This document shows, one piece after another, positions 1-6,043 of a DNA stretch of 7,631 nucleotides. The stretch's first letter is position 1; every line of letters begins with the position of its first letter. A program made the translations under genes and the position numbers. The notes beneath the pieces were generated by a model. The model saw only the letters and a list, made by a program, of their open reading frames with translations, searched no databases and was not told the DNA's origin. This stretch comes from Lysinibacillus sp. GTDB taxonomy: Bacteria; Bacillota; Bacilli; Bacillales_A; Planococcaceae. The stretch is from contig JAAYHP010000496.1 of the NCBI GenBank assembly GCA_012735355.1, forward strand, positions 1-7,631. The letters run 5' to 3'.

Positions 1-1457
1 ATTATGCCATTAATGTTGGATTATTAAGTCGCTTCCGCACGAGAAAACAGCAGACGGAGACGATTAAAGGTTTAAAAGAAGGTACTGTCGATATCGTTAT
101 TGGTACCCATCGCCTTCTATCGAAAGATGTTATATTCCATGATTTAGGATTGCTAATTGTCGATGAAGAACAACGCTTTGGTGTTACCCATAAGGAGAAG
201 ATTAAACAGTTAAAAACGAACGTTGATGTGCTAACTCTTACGGCGACACCGATACCTAGAACCCTTCATATGTCCATGGTGGGAGTGCGCGACTTATCCG
301 TTATTGAAACACCTCCACAAAACCGTTTCCCAGTGCAAACTTACGTGATGGAGTATAACGGTGCTTTAGTGCGTGAAGCCATTGAACGAGAAATGTCTCG
401 CGGTGGCCAAGTGTTTTACTTATATAATCGGGTTGAAGATATGTCGAAAAAAGTAGAAGAGATTCAAATGCTTGTGCCAGATGCGCGAGTAGGTTTTGCC
501 CACGGGAAAATGACTGAATCGGAACTTGAATCCATCATATTAAGCTTTTTAGAAGGAGAATACGATGTATTAGTCACTACGACGATTATTGAAACTGGTG
601 TTGATATGCCAAACGTGAATACGTTAATTGTTCACGATGCAGATAAAATGGGTCTATCTCAGCTGTATCAGCTGCGCGGTCGTGTTGGGCGTTCAAATCG
701 CGTTGCTTATGCTTATTTCATGTATCAGCGAGATAAAGTGTTAACAGAAGTAGCTGAGCAACGTCTGCAAGCGATTAAGGAATTTACCGAACTAGGTTCA
801 GGATTTAAAATTGCGATGCGCGACCTTTCGATTCGCGGTGCCGGGAATTTGCTTGGTGCTCAGCAACATGGCTTTATTGATGCTGTTGGATTTGATTTAT
901 ATTCTCAATTATTAGAAGAAGCGATTGCTGAACAAAAAGGTGAAAAGCGGGAAGAAAAAGAAGAAGTGGAGATTATTCTTCACGTTGATGCCTATATACC
1001 GGATAAATATATTCCAGATGGCTACCAAAAAATTCAAATGTACAAACGCATTAAGGCGATGGAAAATCCGGAAGAATATGATGAAATCATTGAAGAATTA
1101 CATGACCGTTTTGGCGATATGCCTGTGGAAACGCAAAAGTTATTGCGCATTGCTCGAATGAAAGCTTGGGCAATGGATGTAGGCATTACTGCAATTAAAG
1201 AAAAACAAAAAGTCATTTCTATTACATTGTCTGAAGAAGGAACAAAAAATGTGGATGGATCGATGATAGTTTCTGAGACGATGAAATTTGATCGAGCAGT
1301 TGGATTCAGTATGGACGGTCCAATTTTGACATTATCGATTGATGAAAGAAAATGTGGAAAGCATGATCCTTTTGATGTGTTAGAACAAGTCGTGGAAATT
1401 GTTTGGAAAGCAAAAAAGGACAGTAAAGTTGAAGAGAAAGCAAAATTAAGTAGTTAA
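1..1457 (+). CDS. mfd: Transcription-repair coupling factor Mfd, C-terminal part (5' end outside window)
   Basis: Mfd is a DNA translocase that displaces RNA polymerase stalled at DNA lesions and recruits the UvrABC excision machinery; it also acts on blocked or repressor-stalled polymerase. The reading frame is open from the first base (first whole codon at 3), so the gene continues upstream. The visible 484 residues correspond to roughly the last 40% of the ~1,180-residue family. Superfamily 2 helicase motifs are readable in order: DEEQ (motif II, 162-173), TATPIPRT (motif III, 240-263), [12 protein letters not shown] (motif V region, about 573-608) and QLRGRVGR (motif VI, 669-692). The RecG-like translocation (TRG) motif [20 protein letters not shown] follows at about 795-854. 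The tail from about 990 is the Mfd D7 domain ([15 protein letters not shown]), which holds the enzyme autoinhibited. The walker A end, the RNA polymerase interaction domain and the UvrB-like N-terminus lie outside. RecG shares the helicase motifs but not D7, so Mfd is secure. I see no terminator behind it. Confidence 0.97.
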   Translation, partial: YAINVGLLSRFRTRKQQTETIKGLKEGTVDIVIGTHRLLSKDVIFHDLGLLIVDEEQRFGVTHKEKIKQLKTNVDVLTLTATPIPRTLHMSMVGVRDLSVIETPPQNRFPVQTYVMEYNGALVREAIEREMSRGGQVFYLYNRVEDMSKKVEEIQMLVPDARVGFAHGKMTESELESIILSFLEGEYDVLVTTTIIETGVDMPNVNTLIVHDADKMGLSQLYQLRGRVGRSNRVAYAYFMYQRDKVLTEVAEQRLQAIKEFTELGSGFKIAMRDLSIRGAGNLLGAQQHGFIDAVGFDLYSQLLEEAIAEQKGEKREEKEEVEIILHVDAYIPDKYIPDGYQKIQMYKRIKAMENPEEYDEIIEELHDRFGDMPVETQKLLRIARMKAWAMDVGITAIKEKQKVISITLSEEGTKNVDGSMIVSETMKFDRAVGFSMDGPILTLSIDERKCGKHDPFDVLEQVVEIVWKAKKDSKVEEKAKLSS

Positions 1458-1551
1458 TTGTTATATTTTAAAAGTTTTTTGGGTATATTAAGCATACAAA
1501 TTTTTCGTCCATTTAAGAACAAAATGAATAAAATCCTCTCCATACACTTTT

Positions 1552-1582
1552 TGCATACTTTGCCTAATTGTTAAACATACTA
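1552..1582 (+). promoter_or_regulatory. Sigma-G (forespore) promoter of spoVT
   Basis: TGCATA at 1552-1557 and CATACTA at 1576-1582 are 18 bases apart. They match the sigma-G pattern (-35 GHATR, -10 CATWHTA). spoVT of B. subtilis is known to be transcribed by sigma-G, so the site and the gene agree. Transcription should begin near 1589-1591, leaving about 32 bases of leader before the start codon. Confidence 0.82.
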
Positions 1583-1609
1583 TCTGTGAAATAAAACGAT
1601 TCAGAAAGC

Positions 1610-1616
1610 GAGGAAG
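1610..1616 (+). promoter_or_regulatory. spoVT ribosome binding site
   Basis: GAGGAAG at 1610-1616. The GAGG core lies 8 bases before the ATG at 1622 and 5 bases before the in-frame ATG at 1619. Usual Bacillus spacing favours 1622, which also gives the family-typical MKATG N-terminus. Confidence 0.65.
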
Positions 1617-1621
1617 CTATG

Positions 1622-2158
1622 ATGAAAGCAACAGGAATTGTACGTCGAATTGATGATTTAGGTCGTGTTGTTATCCCAAAAGAAATTCGAAGAACGATGA
1701 GAATTCGAGAAGGCGATCCATTGGAGATTTATACTGATAGAGAAGGGGAAGTTATTTTAAAAAAATATTCACCCATTAACGATTTAGGCGAGTTTGCAAA
1801 AGAATATGTTGAATCTTTATATGAGACGATAGGGACTCCTGCGTTGATTAGCGATAGGGATGAAATGATCGCTGTTGCAGGATTATCGAAGAAGGATTAT
1901 ACAAATCGTCGTCTTTCTACCTTTGCTGAGGATTTTATGAAACAGCGTTCAGTCGTATTAGAGAAAATGGAAACTACCGTTGAATTAGTACCAGGACAGT
2001 TTGAACAAGTGAAGTCCTATTGTGTAGCACCCATCATTGCTAATGGTGATACCATTGGAGCAGTTTACTTACTCTCAAAAGTACATTTCTTAAGTGAAGT
2101 AGAACAAAAAGCAGCGGAAACGGCAGCTCACTTCTTAGCGAAACAAATGGAAAACTAA
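1622..2158 (+). CDS. spoVT: Stage V sporulation transcriptional regulator SpoVT
   Basis: SpoVT is a forespore DNA-binding protein that raises some sigma-G-dependent genes and lowers others late in sporulation, and so shapes spore properties and germination. Residues 1 to about 50 are an AbrB-type swapped-hairpin DNA-binding domain with the hallmark GRVVIPKEIRR and a basic MRIREGDPLEI stretch. Residues from about 56 to 178 form the GAF-like domain that drives tetramer assembly; the PIIANGDTIGAVYLLSK segment near the end is typical. The product is 178 residues from the second of two tandem ATGs, the length I recall for B. subtilis SpoVT. The first ATG (1619) would add one Met. AbrB and Abh share only the N-terminal domain and are about half as long, so the GAF part decides the call. 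It has its own sigma-G promoter upstream and terminator downstream, so it is probably monocistronic. Confidence 0.96.
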   Translation: MKATGIVRRIDDLGRVVIPKEIRRTMRIREGDPLEIYTDREGEVILKKYSPINDLGEFAKEYVESLYETIGTPALISDRDEMIAVAGLSKKDYTNRRLSTFAEDFMKQRSVVLEKMETTVELVPGQFEQVKSYCVAPIIANGDTIGAVYLLSKVHFLSEVEQKAAETAAHFLAKQMEN

Positions 2159-2168
2159 AATATGAAAG

Positions 2169-2200
2169 AAACGTCTCTACTTATTTAGAGGCGTTTTTTT
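2169..2200 (+). terminator. Rho-independent terminator of spoVT
   Basis: The arms AAACGTCTCTA (2169-2179) and TAGAGGCGTTT (2186-2196) form an 11-bp stem with one G-U pair and a 6-base loop. Seven T's run from 2194 to 2200. It begins 10 bases after the spoVT stop codon. Confidence 0.9.
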
Positions 2201-2214
2201 AATTTACACTAGTC

Positions 2215-2223
2215 TGGTATACT
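2215..2223 (+). promoter_or_regulatory. Probable extended -10 sigma-A promoter of yabM-mazG-rqcP
   Basis: TGGTATACT fits the extended -10 form TGNTATAAT with one mismatch in the hexamer. The -35 position (about 2195-2200) is the T-tract of the preceding terminator and scores poorly, as extended -10 promoters allow. Transcription would start near 2230, leaving a leader of about 28 bases. An alternative pair, TTTACA (2203-2208) with CATTAT (2227-2232) 18 bases apart, is less likely because its start site would fall almost on the ribosome binding site. Confidence 0.5.
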
Positions 2224-2257
2224 TTACATTATGTAGAAAAGGAAGAGGATTTTATGT

Positions 2258-3865
2258 ATGGCTAGTTTATTCGGGATGAAAGGATATATGAAAGGCGCGC
2301 TATTACTGACCATCTCAGCTATTGTAGTGAAACTTTTAAGCGCTCTTTATCGTGTGCCATTTCAAAATTTAGTCGGGGATGAAGGTTTTTATATTTATCA
2401 ACAAGTATATCCTTTTATATCCTTTTTTGTCGTTTGGACATCAGGAAGATTTGCAATCGCCATTTCAAAAATGTTAGCAGATGCGGAAATGAGTCCTAAC
2501 GGGGCGCAGAAAAAAATGGATATTTGCCGAACGGTATTTCAATATTTAGTAGGCTTATCCCTCTTTTTTTTCGCCATATTATTTCTCGGTGCAGATTCCC
2601 TTGCGCAAATGATGGGCGATGAACAATTATCCCCCTTGTTGAAAACAGGTTCCTTTGTAACGTTGTTTATGCCGTTACTTGCTTTAATGAAAGGGATGTT
2701 TCAATCGCAAGGAGAGATGAAGCCAGTGGCGAATGCCCAAGTGTTTGAGCAATTGATCCGGGTGACGATCATATTAGTTTGCGCTTATGTAGTGATGGCC
2801 ACTTCCAAGTCTCTTTATGCGGCAGGAAATATGGCGGTGTTAGGTACGGTTGTTGGAGAAATAGCTGGAGTCCTTTTGTTAATTTATTATACGAGAAAAA
2901 GGTTTTCTTTTCCGAAAGATTGGAACCATTATGAAGAGAAATGGCCAATTATTAAGGAAGTTACTCTTTTAAGTATAAGCATTAGTATGAGCAGCTTACT
3001 AATCTTATGTTTCCAACTTATTGATTCTTTTACCGTTTATTCTTTAATGATAGAAAGCGGGATGAACACCCAATTAGCGAAAGAGACGAAAGGGATTTAC
3101 GATCGGGGCCAACCCCTCGTTCAACTAGGCATTGTAATTGCCTCGTCATTATCGATTGCGATTGTGCCGTTAGTAGCAGTACAATCGAAAAAGAAAACAG
3201 GGAGAGGAGCAACCCCCTTTATTCAATTAACTTATCGAACGTCTCTAATGTTTGGTGTTGCTTCTTCACTAGGACTTATCATTGTAATGCCTTATGTGAA
3301 CGAAATGTTATTTGAAACGAATGCTCTTCAAGAGGTTATAAGTATTTTTGTTTTACAAATAATACCTCTGTCCATTATTTTAACCTTTACAGCGGTTTTG
3401 CAAGGAATGGGCAAGTTAAAAATCCCCTTTATTATTTTACTTGGAGCCATTTGTTTAAAATTCATTGGAAATATAGTATTTGTGCCTTCTAGTGATGTAC
3501 TAGGGTCGGCCCTTTCTAGCAGCGGTTCATTATTATTGGCGGCATTATTGCTCATTCTATATTTGAAAAAGTTAACTACCATTCAACTAGCGCCCTTTAG
3601 TTATTACATAAAATTAGCTGGTGCGAGCATTGCTATGACCTTTAGCGTGTTTCTAATAAATGTCTTTCTGCAACAAGGGAGTGGAATTGTTGGAAACAGT
3701 CGATTTGAAGCAGTTCTTTTCGGAGGAATCTTAATCGCCATAGGTGCATTTGTATTTATGACCATTGTAGCGAAGGCAAGAATCCTTTCAGAAAAAGAGT
3801 GGTTTTTAATTCCTTTTGGTCGAACAATGGCAAAATATCAGCTGCTGTTAAATAAGAGAAAGTAG
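2258..3865 (+). CDS. yabM: YabM, polysaccharide-exporter/flippase family membrane protein (SpoVB/MurJ-like)
   Basis: A 535-residue, strongly hydrophobic protein with about 14 apparent membrane segments. It belongs to the MOP superfamily polysaccharide transport group that includes SpoVB, YkvU and the lipid II flippase MurJ. The N-terminal block ISAIVVKLLSALYRVPFQNL followed by VGDEGFYIYQQVYPF (about residues 20-53) is the signature of SpoVB-type members. These proteins are thought to flip undecaprenyl-linked glycans across the membrane; the substrate of YabM is not known to me, and position next to spoVT and mazG does not settle it. The start at 2258 has the GGAAGAGG ribosome site at 2241-2248. 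A nearer ATG at 2254 is out of frame and stops after three codons. The stop codon overlaps the ribosome site of mazG, indicating one operon. The family is clear; the function and whether it is spore-related are not. Confidence 0.88.
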   Translation: MASLFGMKGYMKGALLLTISAIVVKLLSALYRVPFQNLVGDEGFYIYQQVYPFISFFVVWTSGRFAIAISKMLADAEMSPNGAQKKMDICRTVFQYLVGLSLFFFAILFLGADSLAQMMGDEQLSPLLKTGSFVTLFMPLLALMKGMFQSQGEMKPVANAQVFEQLIRVTIILVCAYVVMATSKSLYAAGNMAVLGTVVGEIAGVLLLIYYTRKRFSFPKDWNHYEEKWPIIKEVTLLSISISMSSLLILCFQLIDSFTVYSLMIESGMNTQLAKETKGIYDRGQPLVQLGIVIASSLSIAIVPLVAVQSKKKTGRGATPFIQLTYRTSLMFGVASSLGLIIVMPYVNEMLFETNALQEVISIFVLQIIPLSIILTFTAVLQGMGKLKIPFIILLGAICLKFIGNIVFVPSSDVLGSALSSSGSLLLAALLLILYLKKLTTIQLAPFSYYIKLAGASIAMTFSVFLINVFLQQGSGIVGNSRFEAVLFGGILIAIGAFVFMTIVAKARILSEKEWFLIPFGRTMAKYQLLLNKRK

Positions 3866-3869
3866 GTGG
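3864..3869 (+). promoter_or_regulatory. mazG ribosome binding site overlapping the yabM stop codon
   Basis: AGGTGG at 3864-3869 shares its first two bases with the TAG stop of yabM (3863-3865) and lies 4 bases before the ATG at 3874. The arrangement suggests that translation of yabM opens or feeds mazG. Confidence 0.6.
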
Positions 3870-3873
3870 AAAA

Positions 3874-5334
3874 ATGCATCCAATTACAGTGATTGGGCTT
3901 GGAGCATCCGATTTTAATCAATTACCGATGGGCGTTTATAAAAAATTAAAAGAAGCGAAGAAAATTTTTGTGCGCACTTTAGATCACCCTGTTCTCGAGG
4001 AACTTAAAAAGGAAGGATTATCCTTTATTAGTTTTGATAATATTTATGAAAAACATGATAACTTCCAACCAGTTTATGAAGAAATTGTAGCGCTATTAAT
4101 CGAAGCCGCTGAAAAGGAGCCGATTTTATATGCTGTTCCTGGCCATCCGTTAGTGGCGGAACAAACGGTACAATTATTAATAAAGGCAGAAAAGGAAAGA
4201 AAAATTCCATTAACGATTGAGGGGGGCCAGAGCTTTTTAGATCCGATTTTTGCTTCATTGAAAATTGATCCGATTGAAGGTTTCCAGCTGCTAGATGGTA
4301 CAAACCTTTCCGTACATGATATCAATATGCGCTCCCACGTACTAATTGCTCAAGTGTACGATCAATTTAGTGCATCGGAAGTGAAATTGACATTGATGGA
4401 AAAATATCGGGACGATTATCCGGTGACAGTAGTAACAGCTGCTGGTTCATCCAATGAACAGCTAAAAACTATCCCTCTTTATGAGCTTGACCAAGCGGTG
4501 GAGATAAATAATTTAACAACAATTTATGTGCCGCCAGTAAATTCACATCTTGATGCATTGAAAGATTGGGTTACATTTAGAAAGATCATCGCTATATTGA
4601 GGGGTCCGGAAGGCTGCCCGTGGGATCGAAAACAAACCCACGAAAGCTTAAAGAAATATTTGATTGAGGAAACTCACGAGTTTATTGCCGCTGTCGATGC
4701 AAAAGATGACTTCGGAATGGTAGAAGAACTAGGAGATATATTGTTGCAAGTCTTTTTACATGCCCAAATTGGAGAAGATGAAGGATACTTTAATTTAGAA
4801 GAAGTGCTCGAAAATATTTCTGAGAAAATGATTCGTCGCCATCCGCACGTTTTTGGTGATATTCAAGTAAAGGACGCGGAGGAAGTCGTATCCAATTGGG
4901 AGGAAATTAAAAAGTTAGAAAAGGGGAACGAAGAGGATTCTTTACTAAAAGGAGAGTTCAGACCGAGCTCCTCTTTGCAAACTTCATACAATTATCAGAA
5001 AAAGGCTGCTTCCGTAGGCTTTGATTGGCCAAATGTGAGCGGTGCATTAAGCAAGTTTGAAGAAGAGTGGAATGAATTTAAAGAGGAGTTAGAAAAAGGT
5101 TCGAATGAAACGAGATTAGACGAATTCGGTGATGTTCTATTTACTCTTGTAAATGTTGCTCGTTTTTATAAAGTTTCACCGGAAGAAGCGATGGTTCACG
5201 CAAATGAAAAGTTTGCTAGAAGATTTCGATTTGTTGAAGAACAGGTAAAGCGAAGCGGAAAATCCTTTAAAGAGTTTACGTTAGAGGAATTAGATCAATT
5301 TTGGAATGAAGCAAAACGATTAGAGAGGGAGTAA
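3874..5334 (+). CDS. mazG: MazG-family nucleoside triphosphate pyrophosphohydrolase fused to a tetrapyrrole-methylase-like domain (YabN)
   Basis: A 486-residue two-part protein. Residues 1 to about 220 resemble SAM-dependent tetrapyrrole (corrin/porphyrin) methylases: TVIGLGASDFNQLPMGVY at 5-22 is the N-terminal glycine motif and PGHP at 89-92 is the conserved loop. No methyl acceptor is known to me. Residues from about 230 to 486 are MazG, which hydrolyses NTPs to NMP and pyrophosphate and is linked to clearing abnormal nucleotides and to (p)ppGpp levels. GCPWDRKQTHESLKKYLIEE begins at 247; the first Mg-binding set is EETHE (265-269) with ELGD (285-288). A second MazG repeat has EEWNE (397-401) and EFGD (417-420), so both repeats keep the EExxE...ExxD pattern. 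E. coli MazG is only the MazG half (about 263 residues). The length fits Firmicute YabN. The gene sits 8 bases after yabM and directly against rqcP, so the three are very probably cotranscribed. Confidence 0.95.
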   Translation: MHPITVIGLGASDFNQLPMGVYKKLKEAKKIFVRTLDHPVLEELKKEGLSFISFDNIYEKHDNFQPVYEEIVALLIEAAEKEPILYAVPGHPLVAEQTVQLLIKAEKERKIPLTIEGGQSFLDPIFASLKIDPIEGFQLLDGTNLSVHDINMRSHVLIAQVYDQFSASEVKLTLMEKYRDDYPVTVVTAAGSSNEQLKTIPLYELDQAVEINNLTTIYVPPVNSHLDALKDWVTFRKIIAILRGPEGCPWDRKQTHESLKKYLIEETHEFIAAVDAKDDFGMVEELGDILLQVFLHAQIGEDEGYFNLEEVLENISEKMIRRHPHVFGDIQVKDAEEVVSNWEEIKKLEKGNEEDSLLKGEFRPSSSLQTSYNYQKKAASVGFDWPNVSGALSKFEEEWNEFKEELEKGSNETRLDEFGDVLFTLVNVARFYKVSPEEAMVHANEKFARRFRFVEEQVKRSGKSFKEFTLEELDQFWNEAKRLERE

Positions 5335-5337
5335 ATG

Positions 5338-5628
5338 ATGCGTTTAGATAAATTTTTAAAAGTGTCTCGTTTAATTAAGCGCCGCACGTTAGCAAAAGAA
5401 GTGGCGGAGCAAGGGCGAATCACTATTAATGGAAAAGTGGCAAAAGCTTCTACAGCAGTAAATGTTGGTGACGAAATTGCTATTCGTTTTGGACAAAAAA
5501 TAGTAACTGCTCGCATTGAGGAGATAAAAGAAAATGTTCGAAAAGAAGATGCGGCAAAAATGTTTACCATATTGAAGGAAGAAAAGTTGGATAAAATTGA
5601 ACCAGAGTTTATAGATGACGATGAATAG
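5338..5628 (+). CDS. rqcP: Ribosome quality control factor RqcP (YabO, S4-domain RNA-binding protein)
   Basis: RqcP works with RqcH on 50S subunits that still carry a stalled peptidyl-tRNA. It binds tRNA and 23S rRNA so that untemplated alanine tailing of the nascent chain can proceed and mark it for degradation. The 96-residue product is an S4 fold: MRLDKFLKVSRLIKRRTLAK at 1-20, then GRITINGKVAKAS (26-38) and the GDEIAIRFGQ strand (44-53). Arg2 and Arg16, which I recall as functionally important in B. subtilis RqcP, are both present, and this numbering supports the second of two tandem in-frame ATGs (5335 and 5338) as the start. The ribosome site GAGGGAG at 5325-5331 lies inside the mazG end, and the mazG TAA touches the first ATG. 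Compared with the roughly 86-residue B. subtilis protein there is an added acidic tail (DKIEPEFIDDDE). HslR-type heat-shock S4 proteins are related, but operon context favours RqcP. Confidence 0.93.
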   Translation: MRLDKFLKVSRLIKRRTLAKEVAEQGRITINGKVAKASTAVNVGDEIAIRFGQKIVTARIEEIKENVRKEDAAKMFTILKEEKLDKIEPEFIDDDE

Positions 5629-5660
5629 AGAAAAAGAGAAGAAAAAAATATTTATTTTAT

Positions 5661-5693
5661 AGCATGACACACTTTTGTAGTCATGCTTTTTTT
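5661..5693 (+). terminator. Rho-independent terminator after rqcP
   Basis: AGCATGAC (5661-5668) and GTCATGCT (5680-5687) are a perfect 8-bp inverted repeat. ACA and TGT inside it can lengthen the stem across one bulged A. T's run from 5687 to 5693. It closes the yabM-mazG-rqcP unit. Confidence 0.9.
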
Positions 5694-5709
5694 AGTTCGA
5701 GCATAAAGT
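5681..5709 (+). promoter_or_regulatory. Candidate sigma-E (mother-cell) promoter of yabP-yabQ
   Basis: CATAAAGT at 5702-5709 matches the sigma-E -10 consensus CATACAnT in all but one defined position. TCATGCT at 5681-5687 fits the -35 (KMATATT) at five of seven positions, with a 14-base spacer. In B. subtilis yabP and yabQ belong to the sigma-E regulon. The -35 box lies inside the right arm of the rqcP terminator. Transcription would start near 5716. Confidence 0.6.
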
Positions 5710-5743
5710 GAACAGAACAAACTTATAAAAAGGAGGAACGATA

Positions 5744-6043
5744 ATGACACAAATACACCAAGAAAGTAATTACACTATTACATCTGGTGATCACCTTGTG
5801 ACAGTGAGAAATAGAAAAAGAATGGACATGACATCAGTAAAGGAAATTGAAAGATTTGATCAGGTGGAATTTTACGTAAGAACATCTCAAGGACATTTGC
5901 TTATTCGTGGAGAGGAGTTACGCATCGTACATTTAGACGTAGATAAAGGACTTTTAACATTAGAAGGTAACGTAAAAGCTCTACAATACGATGATGATGA
6001 AAATGGGTTAACTAAAGGCTTCCTCCATAAATTATTTGGATGA
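5744..6043 (+). CDS. yabP: Sporulation protein YabP
   Basis: YabP (99 residues) belongs to the small YabP/YqfC family found in endospore formers, expressed in the mother cell; its biochemical role is unknown to me. The sequence is soluble and beta-rich, with no signal peptide or membrane segment. Family-like features are TSVKEIERFDQVEFYVRTSQ (30-49), the GHLLIRGEELRIVHLDVDKG stretch (50-69) and LTLEGNVKALQYDDD (71-85), ending in a short basic/hydrophobic KGFLHKLFG. A strong ribosome site, AAGGAGG (5730-5736), lies 7 bases before the ATG. The last codon and stop overlap the yabQ start by 4 bases (ATGA), so the pair is translated together. A sigma-E-like promoter precedes it. Confidence 0.93.
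   Translation: MTQIHQESNYTITSGDHLVTVRNRKRMDMTSVKEIERFDQVEFYVRTSQGHLLIRGEELRIVHLDVDKGLLTLEGNVKALQYDDDENGLTKGFLHKLFG

Noticed and set aside
925..1161. Open frame of 78 codons inside mfd, + strand
   Set aside because: It lies wholly within the Mfd D7-region coding frame, has a lysine-run composition caused by frame shift of GAA/AAA codons and resembles no family.
1541..1548. CATACACT as a sigma-E -10 box before spoVT
   Set aside because: No acceptable -35 lies 14-15 bases upstream (TGAATA at 1525-1530 is only 10 bases away), while a complete sigma-G promoter exists downstream.
3030..3582. Minus-strand open frames opposite yabM
   Set aside because: No ribosome site, low-complexity Ser/Leu translations and full overlap with a strong membrane-protein gene.
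4028..4325. Two overlapping minus-strand open frames opposite mazG
   Set aside because: They overlap each other and the methylase domain; translations look like antisense shadows and no promoter or ribosome site is seen.
5295..5670. Minus-strand open frames opposite rqcP
   Set aside because: Phe/Ser-rich antisense of an Lys/Glu-rich gene; rqcP on the + strand has clear S4 homology and a ribosome site.
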